The notes: a model not told the origin generated them from the letters alone. 64,000 bases of DNA from Bacteroidales bacterium (GCA_017443845.1 JAFSXX010000017.1:62001-126000); one strand, 5' to 3'; positions 25,051 through 34,352 are shown, counted from the first letter of the stretch. Numbers and translations: made by a program.

Positions 25051-25928
25051 TGGCCAAGAAACCTTCACTGGCATTCGGAAAGGGCCTGAGCGCCATTCTG
25101 GCCGAGGCTGCAGAGGTGCAGCTGGGCCACAGCGCCGGCACCGAAGTCCCCGCCCTCTCCGGAGTAGCCGAAATCAGCCTCGACAAAATAGTTCCCAACC
25201 CCTGGCAGCCCCGCGCCACCTTCGACGGCGAGGCTCTGGCCGAACTCGCAGAGTCCATCAAGTCGCTTGGCATCATCCAGCCAGTCACCCTGCGCCAGTG
25301 CGCTGACGGCAAATATCAGATAATCAGTGGCGAAAGGCGCTGCAGGGCAGCAAAGCTGGCCGGTCTGAAAGCCGTTCCGGCATATATCCGCAAGGCCGAC
25401 GACGGCGCGATGCTCGAGATGGCCCTGGTGGAGAATATCCAGCGCGAGAACCTCGATCCCATAGAGACCGCGCTCGCATACCGCAGGCTCATCGATGAGT
25501 GCAGGCTCACCCAGGAGGCTATGGCCGACAGGGTCGGCAAGAAGAGGACCACCGTCACCAATTACCTGCGTCTGCTGAAGCTTCCGCTCGAACTGCAGAA
25601 GGCGCTCAAGGCCGGACTGATTGACACCGGGCACGCGAAGGCGCTTCTGGGAGTCGAGAACAGGGCGGCCCAGCTCGAGCTCTGCGAGAGGACTATCGTC
25701 AACGGCTGGTCGGTAAGGCATCTGGAGGATGTCATACGCGACAATGGCACCACCCGTCCCACCATCGTCGTGGACGACCGCTACATAGAGGCTGCCGAAA
25801 AAGTGAGGAGCTTCTACGACGGCAAGGTCTCCGTCTCGATGAACAGGCTGGGAGGCGGTTCGATGACCATCAAATTCAAGGATCCCGCACAATTGGAACG
25901 CTTCTTGAAGGCTTTTGAGGACCGTTAA
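25050..25928 (+). CDS. parB: Chromosome partitioning protein ParB
   Basis: The 292-residue CTP-dependent DNA clamp loads at parS. The N-domain reads ISLDKIVPNPWQPRATFDGE, then LGIIQPVTLR and the CTP-binding GERRCRAAKLAGL (usually GERRYRA or GERRWRA). ALVENIQRENLDPIETALAY and the helix-turn-helix (LTQEAMADRVGKKRTTVTNYLRLL) follow. The C-terminus has a dimerisation region (GGGSMTIKFKDPAQLERFL). No parS-like sequence was found nearby by eye. Confidence 0.96.
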   Translation: MAKKPSLAFGKGLSAILAEAAEVQLGHSAGTEVPALSGVAEISLDKIVPNPWQPRATFDGEALAELAESIKSLGIIQPVTLRQCADGKYQIISGERRCRAAKLAGLKAVPAYIRKADDGAMLEMALVENIQRENLDPIETALAYRRLIDECRLTQEAMADRVGKKRTTVTNYLRLLKLPLELQKALKAGLIDTGHAKALLGVENRAAQLELCERTIVNGWSVRHLEDVIRDNGTTRPTIVVDDRYIEAAEKVRSFYDGKVSVSMNRLGGGSMTIKFKDPAQLERFLKAFEDR

Positions 25929-25943
25929 TAAGGAGTTTCTGCC

Positions 25944-26909
25944 GTGCGTCGCCTGATTCTGACCCTCACAGTGTTAATTTTCGCGTGGTTCTGCGCTTTC
26001 GATGCGCAGGCCCAGTTCCGCAATTCCAACACCACCTCGTCGAACGTCAGTTCGATGGCGGGGCCTCCCGGCGTGAACGACGGCAACAATAACAATTACA
26101 ACGACACTACCACCGTACAGGTCGATTCCCTGGCCGGTTTCTCGCTCAAGAGAATGATACGCGGCTTCGCCCGCAAGGATACCCTCACTCCGGGATATAT
26201 GTTCGCCGGTTCGGTCATCGTCCCCGGAGCCGGGCAGATGTACAACCGCGACTGGTGGAAGCTGCCGGTAGTGTACGGCGGAATCGGAGCCGGAGTGTAC
26301 GGCGGAATCCATTTCAACAAGATGTATCAGGCCAGCGGGGATGCAAAGTACAAGACCTACAGGAACCTGAGTTACGCCGGAGCCGGGCTGTTCTACTGGG
26401 CTTCGCTTATGGATGCCATAGTCAGCTACAAGACCGACAATCCCAGGCCTGTCCCGGCCAAATCGACCCTCTACTCCGCGCTGCTTCCCGGCCTCGGGCA
26501 GGCCAACAACGGCGACTGGTGGAAGATTCCCATCTGGGTGGGAGGATTCACCATCTGCGGCTACACCTATCACCTCAACAATATGGAATACCAGAGATTC
26601 AAATATCTCTATACCATAGACAACGACAGCTCCAGCGGCTATTACGGCGCCATCACGGCCAGCAAGGCCGAATGGTACAAGGACCTCTACCGCAAGTACC
26701 GCGACTACTCGGTGGTGGCATTCATAGCCGTCTATGCCCTCAATATAATAGATGCCAATGTCTTCGCCTACATGGCCGATTTCGACGTGAGCGACAACAT
26801 CGCATCGGTGGAGGTGGCCCCGGCGCTCATAGAGCCGGCCCAGCCCCTCTTCGCATCCGCACCTCCCCAGCCTCCCGCAGTGGGGCTGAGGCTCAATCTG
26901 AATTTCTAA
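25944..26909 (+). CDS. DUF5683 domain protein
   Basis: The 321-residue envelope protein begins with GTG at 25944, placed 8 bases after a strong AAGGAG site. The signal peptide (MRRLILTLTVLIFAWFCAFDAQA) is followed by a low-complexity Asn/Ser-rich stretch. The DUF5683 core has two related blocks, SVIVPGAGQMYNRDWWKLPVVYGG and SALLPGLGQANNGDWWKIPIWVGG, each with hydrophobic helices. In Bacteroidetes this family usually follows parB, as here. The role is unknown; the duplicated PG-GQ-N-DWWK motif is the notable feature. Confidence 0.88.
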   Translation: MRRLILTLTVLIFAWFCAFDAQAQFRNSNTTSSNVSSMAGPPGVNDGNNNNYNDTTTVQVDSLAGFSLKRMIRGFARKDTLTPGYMFAGSVIVPGAGQMYNRDWWKLPVVYGGIGAGVYGGIHFNKMYQASGDAKYKTYRNLSYAGAGLFYWASLMDAIVSYKTDNPRPVPAKSTLYSALLPGLGQANNGDWWKIPIWVGGFTICGYTYHLNNMEYQRFKYLYTIDNDSSSGYYGAITASKAEWYKDLYRKYRDYSVVAFIAVYALNIIDANVFAYMADFDVSDNIASVEVAPALIEPAQPLFASAPPQPPAVGLRLNLNF

Positions 26910-26927
26910 CACACACACCACATAATT

Positions 26928-28526
26928 ATGAACATCAAAAGATTATTTTCCCTGACAGCCTTTCTGGTCGTGACGATGGTCACCCTCCCCGCTCAGGAGA
27001 ACACGGGGGTGAGAGGCCTCTTCAGGGGAACGGACAAAAAAATCATCGAGGAGCTCCAGGCCAAGCTGGACTCGCTCCAGAGGGCGTATGACTCCCTTTA
27101 CGTAGAGTATCAGGCCGCTATCGAGCCTATCAATGTCGAAGACACCGAGGACATCATCGAATCGCAGGTGACCGAGTACACTCCCGAAGCAATTGACTCC
27201 CTGCTGAACGCCTATTACATGCAGAGCTCGCTTGACGTCAACGAATTCGACCTGCTCTCCATCGACCGGGACACCTTAACCTCCAATATCCCCGACTCGG
27301 TTTACATCGCCAGGCTCAACAAGATCAACTCCTTCATCCCGATACAGTTCAACCGTTACGTCAAGAACAGTATCATCCGCTACACCGACAAGATTCCGGG
27401 CGCTACCCAGAAGATCATCAGCCTCGCGCCCTATTATCTGCCGCAGTTCGAGGAGATTTTCGATGAATTCGGAATGCCTACCGAACTCAAGGCGATGGCG
27501 GTCATCGAGTCAGCCCTCAACCCCAGGGCGGTCTCCCGCGCGAGGGCGAAGGGAATGTGGCAGTTCATCTATACCACCGCCCTCCGCTACGACCTTACCA
27601 TCAACTCCTTCGTCGATGAGCGACTGGATCCCATCGCGGCCTGCCGTGCGGCAGCGCAGTATCTGAAGGACTCCTACTTGGTCTTCGGCGACTGGTCGCT
27701 GGCAATCGCATCGTACAACTGCGGTCTGGGCAATGTCCGCAAGGCAATCACCCGCAGCGGCGGCAAGACCGATTTCTGGGAGATCTACGATTACCTGCCC
27801 CGTGAGACCCGCGGTTACATTCCCGCCTTCATCGCGGCGCTCTACATCCTGGAGTACTATCCCGAGCACAATATCGTCCCCACGCCGGTCTCCCTGCCCG
27901 CCGCGGTCGATACTTTCCACGTCAACAAGATGCTCCACTTCCAGCAGATCACCGACAATATCGACATTCCCATCGAACTGGTGCGCGACCTCAACCCGCA
28001 GTATTTCCACGACATCATCCCCGGAACGCAGAAGGAGTATATCCTGCGCCTCCCCATCAACTACAGCAACGCCTTCACCGAGAAGGAGGAACTGATCTAC
28101 GCATATAAGGACTCCACCTTCTTCAACGAGGTGGCGATCAAGAAGATAGCCGACAACCCCTCGTCCGACCAGGGCGGCCGCATTATCCATAAGGTACGCC
28201 GCGGCGAGACCCTTACCGGAATCGCGGCGAGGTACCATACCTCCGTTTCCAATATCAAGCGCTGGAACGGCCTGCGCGGCAATACGATCCAAGTCGGCCA
28301 GAGACTCAAGATCTACGGCAAGTCCTCGGGCGGAAGCAATGCTTCTTCATCCTCGTCGTCGAAATCATCCTCCTCTTCGGGCAGCAGCACCTATACCGTA
28401 CGCAGGGGCGACACCCTCTCCTCGATCGCCAGCCGCCACGGCATATCGCTCAACGCCCTCCTGAAACTCAACGGGATGTCGATGAAGAGCAAGATCTATC
28501 CCGGAATGAAGATCCGCGTGAAATAG
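26928..28526 (+). CDS. MltD-like lytic transglycosylase with two LysM domains
   Basis: The 532-residue secreted murein enzyme (signal MNIKRLFSLTAFLVVTMVTLPA) has the SLT domain at about residues 165-310: AMAVIESALNPRAVSRARAKG with the catalytic Glu, then GMWQF and IASYNCGLGNV. Two LysM domains follow, HKVRRGETLTGIAARYHTS (about 415-462) and TYTVRRGDTLSSIASRHGI (about 487-532), separated by a Ser-rich linker. It cleaves peptidoglycan with formation of anhydro-MurNAc. It belongs to the parAB-DUF5683 unit, and its 3' end overlaps the convergent gene by 31 bases. Confidence 0.94.
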   Translation: MNIKRLFSLTAFLVVTMVTLPAQENTGVRGLFRGTDKKIIEELQAKLDSLQRAYDSLYVEYQAAIEPINVEDTEDIIESQVTEYTPEAIDSLLNAYYMQSSLDVNEFDLLSIDRDTLTSNIPDSVYIARLNKINSFIPIQFNRYVKNSIIRYTDKIPGATQKIISLAPYYLPQFEEIFDEFGMPTELKAMAVIESALNPRAVSRARAKGMWQFIYTTALRYDLTINSFVDERLDPIAACRAAAQYLKDSYLVFGDWSLAIASYNCGLGNVRKAITRSGGKTDFWEIYDYLPRETRGYIPAFIAALYILEYYPEHNIVPTPVSLPAAVDTFHVNKMLHFQQITDNIDIPIELVRDLNPQYFHDIIPGTQKEYILRLPINYSNAFTEKEELIYAYKDSTFFNEVAIKKIADNPSSDQGGRIIHKVRRGETLTGIAARYHTSVSNIKRWNGLRGNTIQVGQRLKIYGKSSGGSNASSSSSSKSSSSSGSSTYTVRRGDTLSSIASRHGISLNALLKLNGMSMKSKIYPGMKIRVK

Positions 28527-30331
28527 GCGGCCTCATTTCCTGAAATCCTGAGCCACATTTCGGCCCATCGGACGGGAGCGTACTTCAGCAGAAGGTACGC
28601 TCCCGCTCCTTTTCCATACAGGGTGGCAACCGCGTAGCTCTGCGGTACGCCGCTCTGGTAAAGATAGATTCGCGATTCCCAGCCGCCGGTGGAGTGTATA
28701 TAGCCTCCGATGGTCATCTTCACCTTGTCGGGGGAGGTTATCGAACACTCCGCGACGCACCCGTGGCCGCCCGGATTCCCCGCATAGCGGCACTTGAGGC
28801 TCCATCTGCCCCTTTCCCAGACTGCCGAGGCACGCCATCCGGGACCGGGGTTTCCCGAGACCTGAGCGGACAACTGCAACTCTTTCCCTATGGTTTTCGA
28901 GACCGCGAGGCGGTATTTCCAGGCCTGCGAGGGGCCGTCAACGCCATATCTGGACCAGGGATAGAAGGAGTACTGCACATTGGAGTTCAGCTCCCATCCT
29001 CCTGCGGGAATCCACCTTGCCGAAAGGGTGACTCCCCTCTGGTTGGAGCACGAGGAGAGCGACGACCAGGCTCCGGCGTGGGTGGCGATATACGAACGGC
29101 TGTAGAGGCGGCAGAGCAGGCTCGCCTCGAAGTGGTAGCCCGGGCTCCAGATTGCTCCGGCTAGCAATGCCGGGGAGGCGCGCGCGTCGATTGCGGCCTC
29201 CCCGAATATCCTGGCGTTCCGCCAGAAGAGGTAGCAGTCGGCCGAGATGTTACCCCACCAGCCGTCGTATTGCTGGTAGCGGTTGTAGTCCTTGACGCTT
29301 CGGCCGTTGCGCTTGTCGTAGCGGTAGGCGACGGCGTTCAGGCCGTAACGGAACCTCCCCCTCTCCCCTGTCAGAAGTGCCCCGGCGGCATATTCGCGCA
29401 TAGAGTGGCGCTTTGCCAGTTCGGCTTCGGTGCGGTGCAAGCCGTCTGTGGCAATGGAGGTGTATGCCGTATCGCCGAGTGTCCGGGCATCCACCGGAGC
29501 CGCCGATGCGAAGAGCGTTATCCCGATCCCGCCGGCCGCAAGTGTCGCAGCCGCTCCGCGGAAGTAGCCGGCCTCGGCGGAGGATGTGTAGGGCAAGACG
29601 CCACGCGGCTGCCTGGCGAGGGAGGAGGGCGCTCCGAAGGCTTTAAGGTCGAAGGCCTTCCAGCAGGCAAGCCCTTGCCCCGCGCGGATGCTATAATCGC
29701 CGGCTATCACCTCCCTGAGAAGTCTCTTTCCCTTGAATGAGACATAGCCCGAGAGGAAATCGGGGACGGGATGCCCGGGGCCGTACTCGCCGGCATCGAT
29801 GTCGGCTGTCAGTCCCGCCGCAAGCGACGCTCCCCTGCGGAGCGAGTACTTGGCGGTTAGCGAAGGGGTCGGTTCGGCATACCGCCAGCGGGTTTTCAGG
29901 GTCGCGGTGTGATCCGTCCTGCCGTCCCGGCCAGACTGCGAGTCGGATGGAGCGAAGCTGAAAAATACAGCGCAGAGTGACGCCTGTGCGGCATTGAAGC
30001 CGTCCACCAGGGCGAGTTCGCCTTCGGAGAGAATGTCGCCGTAGAGGCTGCGGTACTCCAGGAGGCTCTCTATCTGGAAGGCGGTAAGCAGCATTGTTTC
30101 CCCGAGGGCTTTGCGCGAGAGGGTATTGACCGAAGGCCGCCGCCTGGCCAGGGACTCGTACCATCTGGTGAGTTCTTCGGTGTCGCCGCCCTCTTCGGCG
30201 TGACGCTCGATGAGTTCCGCAATCTGCGGCGGCAGGTCCTGCGCCGCTGCGTCAACTGTATGGAATAAAATGAAAAAAGCCGCAATCAAGGCGGCAGCCG
30301 GGCTCCCTGACCCCACAATCCTTCTGCACAT
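28496..30331 (-). CDS. Helix-hairpin-helix protein with predicted outer-membrane beta-barrel
   Basis: The 611-residue secreted protein has an N-terminal signal (PAAALIAAFFILFHTVDAAAQ), a helical segment with helix-hairpin-helix character (about 50-110, VNTLSRKALGETMLLTAFQIESLLEYR) and a long series of amphipathic, aromatic-rich strands (YSLRRGASLAAGLTADID, RAGQGLACWKAF, RYGLNAVAYRYD, SLLCRLYSRSY). This layout is common in uncharacterised Bacteroidetes outer-membrane proteins annotated only by the HhH domain. DNA uptake has been suggested for such domains through ComEA similarity, but nothing here proves it. The gene overlaps mltD tail to tail. Confidence 0.7.
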   Translation of the reverse strand: MCRRIVGSGSPAAALIAAFFILFHTVDAAAQDLPPQIAELIERHAEEGGDTEELTRWYESLARRRPSVNTLSRKALGETMLLTAFQIESLLEYRSLYGDILSEGELALVDGFNAAQASLCAVFFSFAPSDSQSGRDGRTDHTATLKTRWRYAEPTPSLTAKYSLRRGASLAAGLTADIDAGEYGPGHPVPDFLSGYVSFKGKRLLREVIAGDYSIRAGQGLACWKAFDLKAFGAPSSLARQPRGVLPYTSSAEAGYFRGAAATLAAGGIGITLFASAAPVDARTLGDTAYTSIATDGLHRTEAELAKRHSMREYAAGALLTGERGRFRYGLNAVAYRYDKRNGRSVKDYNRYQQYDGWWGNISADCYLFWRNARIFGEAAIDARASPALLAGAIWSPGYHFEASLLCRLYSRSYIATHAGAWSSLSSCSNQRGVTLSARWIPAGGWELNSNVQYSFYPWSRYGVDGPSQAWKYRLAVSKTIGKELQLSAQVSGNPGPGWRASAVWERGRWSLKCRYAGNPGGHGCVAECSITSPDKVKMTIGGYIHSTGGWESRIYLYQSGVPQSYAVATLYGKGAGAYLLLKYAPVRWAEMWLRISGNEAAYFTRIFIPG

Positions 30332-30362
30332 AGCCTGAATTCTTCAAAAGTTGTTCGTGGGA

Positions 30363-30383
30363 CAAATATAATGATTATTTTTG
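30363..30383. promoter_or_regulatory. Divergent -7 elements for the HhH gene and hpt
   Basis: 30363-30370 reads TATATTTG on the minus strand (for the HhH/barrel gene, start 30331). 30376-30383 reads TATTTTTG on the plus strand (for hpt, start 30576). The plus-strand transcript would carry the whole 148-bp MITE-like element in its leader. Confidence 0.5.
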
Positions 30384-30404
30384 TGTTACTATAATTGAGC
30401 GTAC

Positions 30405-30552
30405 TTCTTTAGACTGAATATCGCAGTCGGAGTCGGTGCTCCGTCCTGAAAAGTGTGCGCCCCCGGCCCACGGGGAGGGGCCCGCCGCGTAGCGGTGGGA
30501 GGGCCTTTTCAGGATGGAGCAACGCGGAGACGGAGAGATTCAGTCTGAAGAA
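30405..30552. repeat. MITE-like palindromic element, copy 1
   Basis: The ends are 15-bp inverted repeats with one mismatch (TTCTTTAGACTGAAT and ATTCAGTCTGAAGAA). An inner 71-bp core (30444-30514) has 10-bp perfect ends TCCTGAAAAG/CTTTTCAGGA around a GC-rich hairpin (CCCACCGC/GCGGCGGG type). The core recurs inverted at 34241-34311. There is no coding capacity. It sits between the predicted hpt promoter and its start codon. Confidence 0.85.
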
Positions 30553-30575
30553 TACAAAGTAGCAATTTATTGACT

Positions 30576-31124
30576 ATGAAAGACAAACTTATACTTAAGG
30601 ACAAGACCTTCGTTCCCTACATCAAGAACGAGGATATCGAGAAGGCCATCGACGCAGTGGCACTGCGCATCGAGAACGACTACAAAGACGCCAAGGACAT
30701 TCCCATAATGCTCTGCGTCCTCAACGGATCGGTAATGTTCTGCGCCGAACTTATGAAGCGCATCGAGATTCCGCTGGAATTCTCCAGCATCAGGCTCGCC
30801 TCCTACGAAGGCACCACCTCCACCGGAGTCACCCGCAAGGTGCTGGGCCTGACCACTGCCATCAAGAACCGCTCGGTGATAGTAGTGGAGGACATCGTGG
30901 ATACCGGCAAGACGATAGTGGATCTCTACAACCTGCTTATCGAGGCGGGAGCGCGCGATGTGAAGATCTGCACTATGCTCCTCAAGCCCGAGGTTTACAA
31001 GAGGGACCTCAAACTCGACTATGTGGGAATGGAGATCAGCAACAAGTTCATCGTCGGCTTCGGCCTCGACTACGACCAGCTCGGCCGCAATTACAAAGAC
31101 ATTTATATCCTTGAAGGAGAATAA
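30576..31124 (+). CDS. hpt: Hypoxanthine phosphoribosyltransferase
   Basis: This purine salvage enzyme converts hypoxanthine (and usually guanine) with PRPP to the nucleotide. The 182-residue protein starts MKDKLILKDKTFVPYIKNED. The PRPP loop is VIVVEDIVDTGKTIVDL, GSVMFCAELM is the early base-binding loop, and ISNKFIVGFGLDYDQLGRN is the C-terminal signature. An in-frame TTG two codons upstream is a weaker start. adk follows after 10 bases, forming a nucleotide-metabolism pair. Confidence 0.95.
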   Translation: MKDKLILKDKTFVPYIKNEDIEKAIDAVALRIENDYKDAKDIPIMLCVLNGSVMFCAELMKRIEIPLEFSSIRLASYEGTTSTGVTRKVLGLTTAIKNRSVIVVEDIVDTGKTIVDLYNLLIEAGARDVKICTMLLKPEVYKRDLKLDYVGMEISNKFIVGFGLDYDQLGRNYKDIYILEGE

Positions 31125-31134
31125 AAACAATACT

Positions 31135-31710
31135 ATGAAACATTACATTATGTTCGGCCCTCCGGGGGCCGGGAAAGGCACACAGGCTGCCTTGATGGTG
31201 GAACAATACAATTTCAGGCACGTCTCCACGGGCGATCTGCTCCGTCACGAGATCCAGGAACAGACCGAACTCGGCAAACTCGCCGCTTCGCTCATCAACA
31301 AGGGCGAACTCGTCCCCGACGAAGTTGTAGAAGGTATGATCCAGAATGAGCTTGAAGCCCATTCTGACGTAAAGGGTTTCATATTCGACGGATTCCCCCG
31401 CACCGTGGCGCAGGCCGAAGTGCTCGACAAGATGCTCGAAAAACGGGGCGAGAGCGTTACCAGCGTCATATCCATCGTCATCGATGACACTATGGTCCGC
31501 GACCGCATCCGCCACCGCGCGATGATAGAGGACCGCAAGGATGATATGGACGACGAGACCATCACCACCCGTATCCGCAATTATCACAAGAAGACCGAGC
31601 CGCTCATCGCCTACTACAAGGAGCGCGGCAAGTACAACGAGATTTACGGCGTGGGGTCCATCAAGGATATCTTCAAGCGCATCTGCAGTTTAGTAGACAG
31701 TACCATTTAA
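31135..31710 (+). CDS. adk: Adenylate kinase
   Basis: The 191-residue short-form adenylate kinase catalyses ATP + AMP to 2 ADP. It has the P-loop GPPGAGKGT (residues 8-16), the AMP-binding STGDLLRHE and the GFIFDGFPRTVAQAE motif. The LID is short (RHRAMIEDRKDDMDDETITTRI), with no zinc cysteines. The ATG at 31135 gives the canonical MKHYIMFGPPG start. It is co-transcribed with hpt. Confidence 0.96.
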   Translation: MKHYIMFGPPGAGKGTQAALMVEQYNFRHVSTGDLLRHEIQEQTELGKLAASLINKGELVPDEVVEGMIQNELEAHSDVKGFIFDGFPRTVAQAEVLDKMLEKRGESVTSVISIVIDDTMVRDRIRHRAMIEDRKDDMDDETITTRIRNYHKKTEPLIAYYKERGKYNEIYGVGSIKDIFKRICSLVDSTI

Positions 31711-31734
31711 TAACCCCAATAACCTGACACCGGT

Positions 31735-32658
31735 ATGGAAAAGACAAAAGACGTTCCCTTCAAAGGGTTCAGGATGAGCGGCTTCATAGCCCTTGCCCTC
31801 ATTTTGGCTATCATAATAGCCGACATCTGCATCATAAGCAGCCCCTACTCCGACCCTATCCTTGGTATCGTAATCCCCTGCTCCATCGTGCTGATAGTCC
31901 TTATCGCCTCGGGAATTATGAAACTCGAACCCAATGAAGCCCGCGCGCTTGTCTTTTTCGGCAAATACAGGGGTACCTTCACGGAAAACGGATTCTGGTT
32001 CGTCAATCCATTCTATTCCAAGAAGAAAGTCTCCCTCCGCGCCCGCAATTTCGACGCCGAGGCCATCAAGGTCAACGACAAGAGCGGAAACCCGATAATG
32101 ATCGGACTGGTGATGGTCTGGAGGGTGAAGGATGTCTATAAGAGCCTTTTCGAGATCGATTCGCAGACTATGAGTACCCAGGGCAGCCTCAACTCCACCA
32201 TGAAGGCGTTCGAGGGGTTTGTCAAGGTGCAGGCCGATGCCGCACTGCGTCAGGTCGCGGGCCGCTACAATTATGACGAGAACAGCAATACCGCCAGCGA
32301 CGAGATAACCCTCCGCTCCGGTGCCGAGGAGATCAACGATGTCCTCACCGAGACTCTCAACGAGAGGCTCTCCATCGCCGGTATCGAGGCTATCGAGGCC
32401 CGCATCAACTATCTGGCATACGCTCCCGAAATCGCAGCCGTGATGCTCCGCCGCCAGCAGGCCGACGCCATCATCGCCGCCCGCGAGAAGATAGTCGAGG
32501 GTGCTGTCTCGATGGTCAAGTTGGCTCTCGACAACCTCAAGAAAGAGGGCGTCGTCGAGCTCGACGAGGAGCGCAAGGCCACGATGGTAAGCAACCTGCT
32601 GGTCGTCCTCTGCTCCGAAGAGAACACCCAGCCGGTAGTCAATACCACTACCCGTTAG
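31735..32658 (+). CDS. SPFH/band 7 domain membrane protein
   Basis: The 307-residue protein has two N-terminal hydrophobic segments (about 15-36 and 42-62). A band-7 domain follows (EPNEARALVFFGKYRGTFTENGFWFVNPFY), then strands and a helical C-terminal half (ALRQVAGRYNYDE, LSIAGIEAIEARINYLAY, MLRRQQADAIIAAREKIVEGAV) typical of SPFH oligomers. These organise membrane microdomains or regulate proteases. No NfeD partner is adjacent. It lies between adk and obg on the same strand. Confidence 0.88.
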   Translation: MEKTKDVPFKGFRMSGFIALALILAIIIADICIISSPYSDPILGIVIPCSIVLIVLIASGIMKLEPNEARALVFFGKYRGTFTENGFWFVNPFYSKKKVSLRARNFDAEAIKVNDKSGNPIMIGLVMVWRVKDVYKSLFEIDSQTMSTQGSLNSTMKAFEGFVKVQADAALRQVAGRYNYDENSNTASDEITLRSGAEEINDVLTETLNERLSIAGIEAIEARINYLAYAPEIAAVMLRRQQADAIIAAREKIVEGAVSMVKLALDNLKKEGVVELDEERKATMVSNLLVVLCSEENTQPVVNTTTR

Positions 32659-32664
32659 AGGATT

Positions 32665-33672
32665 ATGGCAGACAGCAATTTCATAGACTACGTAAAGATT
32701 TATTGCAAGTCCGGTAAGGGCGGCAACGGCTCGATGCATCTGCACAGGGCCAAGTATGTACCCAAGGGCGGCCCCGACGGGGGCGACGGAGGGCGCGGAG
32801 GGCACATCATCCTGCGCGGAAACAAGCAGATGTGGACCCTTATCCACCTCAAGTACCGCAAGCACATAAAGGCCGAGGACGGCGGAGACGGCAGCGGACA
32901 GCTGAAAACCGGCAAGGTTGGCACTGATATCATCCTGGAAGTGCCCCTTGGCACTGTCGCAAAGGATGCCGAGACCGGCGAGGTGCTGTTCGAGATCGTC
33001 AATGACGGCGAGGAGAAGATCCTTGTGCGCGGCGGACGCGGCGGCCTGGGCAACGACCATTTCAAGAGCGCCACGAATCAGACTCCGCGATACGCCCAGC
33101 CGGGCGAGGACGGCATCGAGGGATGGTATATCCTCGAATTGAAAGTGCTGGCCGATGTGGGTCTGGTGGGCTTCCCGAATGCGGGTAAATCGACCCTGCT
33201 CTCGGTGGTTTCGGCGGCCAAGCCCAAGATCGCGAATTATGCCTTCACTACGCTCGAGCCGAATCTGGGCATAGTCAATTACTACGACGACAAGTCGTTC
33301 GTGATGGCCGACATTCCGGGTATCATCGAGGGGGCCCACGAGGGCAAAGGCTTGGGTCTCAGATTCCTGCGCCACATAGAGCGGAACTCTATGCTGCTGT
33401 TTATGATTCCTGCCGACAGCAAGGACATAGCCGCTGAGTACAAGATTCTGCTCAAGGAACTCAAGCAGTATAATCCGGAGTTGCTCGACAAGAAGCGGGT
33501 GATCGCGGTTACCAAGTCGGATATGCTCGACGAGGAGCTCAAGAAGGAGATCCGCCGTCACATGCCGCGCAAGGTTCCGTATCTCTTTATCTGTTCGCTC
33601 ACCGGCGAGGGTATCCAGGAGTTGAAGGACCTTCTCTGGAAGAGTCTCAATGACGATGGAGAGGATTCTTGA
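32665..33672 (+). CDS. obgE: Obg family GTPase
   Basis: The 335-residue Obg/CgtA ribosome-assembly GTPase has a glycine-rich Obg fold (residues about 1-158, with [20 protein letters not shown] and [14 protein letters not shown]) followed by the G domain. G1 is GFPNAGKST, switch II is [16 protein letters not shown], and G4 reads TKSD. It lacks the long acidic C-terminal tail of proteobacterial members. The PAP2 gene overlaps its end by 23 bases. Confidence 0.96.
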   Translation: MADSNFIDYVKIYCKSGKGGNGSMHLHRAKYVPKGGPDGGDGGRGGHIILRGNKQMWTLIHLKYRKHIKAEDGGDGSGQLKTGKVGTDIILEVPLGTVAKDAETGEVLFEIVNDGEEKILVRGGRGGLGNDHFKSATNQTPRYAQPGEDGIEGWYILELKVLADVGLVGFPNAGKSTLLSVVSAAKPKIANYAFTTLEPNLGIVNYYDDKSFVMADIPGIIEGAHEGKGLGLRFLRHIERNSMLLFMIPADSKDIAAEYKILLKELKQYNPELLDKKRVIAVTKSDMLDEELKKEIRRHMPRKVPYLFICSLTGEGIQELKDLLWKSLNDDGEDS

Positions 33673-34216
33673 CCTCGACCGGCAGTTTACCCTGGCGATA
33701 AACGGCTGGCACTCCCCTTTCTTCGATGCGGTTATGGTTTTCGCCTCGAAGGTGTGGGTATGGGTGCCGCTTTATCTGTTCGTTATTTTCTGGTTCTTCT
33801 GGAAGAAGGGCTGGAAACAGGGGCTGGTGATTGTCTGCGCCCTGTTTCTGGGACTGCTGCTGAGCGACCGCATCAGTTTTCATTTAAAGGAGGCCATCGG
33901 AAGGCTCCGGCCATTTGCCGATCCGCTGATTTCCGATTCGGTCAGGTTGCTTGAGAAGGCGGGGAACCACCTTTGCGGTTTTCCTTCGGGACACGCTTGC
34001 AATGCTTTCTGCGCGGCTTTCATTTCGTCAATGGTGGCCGGCCGCAGGTGGTGGGCTCCGGTAGCTTTCAGCTGGGCCACGCTGCTAGCCTTCAGCCGCA
34101 TATATCTCGGGAAGCATTTCCTGGGAGACATCGTCGCAGGGGCTGTTTTGGGGCTCGCCTTGGGTGCAGTGATCTATTTATGCATCAGACCTCTATTAAG
34201 AATAACTACCAAATAA
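33650..34216 (+). CDS. PAP2-family membrane phosphatase
   Basis: The 188-residue phosphatase has several membrane helices and the three PAP2 motifs: [17 protein letters not shown] and [12 protein letters not shown]. It probably removes phosphate from a lipid such as undecaprenyl pyrophosphate or phosphatidylglycerol phosphate; the substrate is not shown by the sequence. The start overlaps obg by 23 bases, and a second ATG lies two codons in. It is the last gene before the second MITE-like element. Confidence 0.9.
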   Translation: MTMERILDLDRQFTLAINGWHSPFFDAVMVFASKVWVWVPLYLFVIFWFFWKKGWKQGLVIVCALFLGLLLSDRISFHLKEAIGRLRPFADPLISDSVRLLEKAGNHLCGFPSGHACNAFCAAFISSMVAGRRWWAPVAFSWATLLAFSRIYLGKHFLGDIVAGAVLGLALGAVIYLCIRPLLRITTK

Positions 34217-34227
34217 TGCCTGCATCT

Positions 34228-34330
34228 CCGCGCCGGTCCATCCTGAAAAGGCCCTCCCACCGCTACGCGGCGGGCCCCTCCCCGTGTGCCGGGGACGCAC
34301 ACTTTTCAGGACGGACCGTCGACTCCGATT
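34228..34330. repeat. MITE-like palindromic element, copy 2 (inverted relative to copy 1)
   Basis: The core 34241-34311 has the ends TCCTGAAAAG and CTTTTCAGGA. It is 71 bp like copy 1 and matches its reverse complement with only a few differences. The flanks (TCTCCGCG before, CGACTCCGA after) also match copy 1, but the outermost 15-bp ends have decayed. It fills the gap between the PAP2 gene and lplA. Confidence 0.85.
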
Positions 34331-34352
34331 ACGGCATAATAATCCTAAGAAT

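Noticed and set aside
24283-28526. A parS site near parAB
   Set aside because: I looked for the TGTTTCACGTGAAACA-type palindrome in and around parAB and found none; only the half-like GTTTCAC at 13346 appears, which is not a palindrome.
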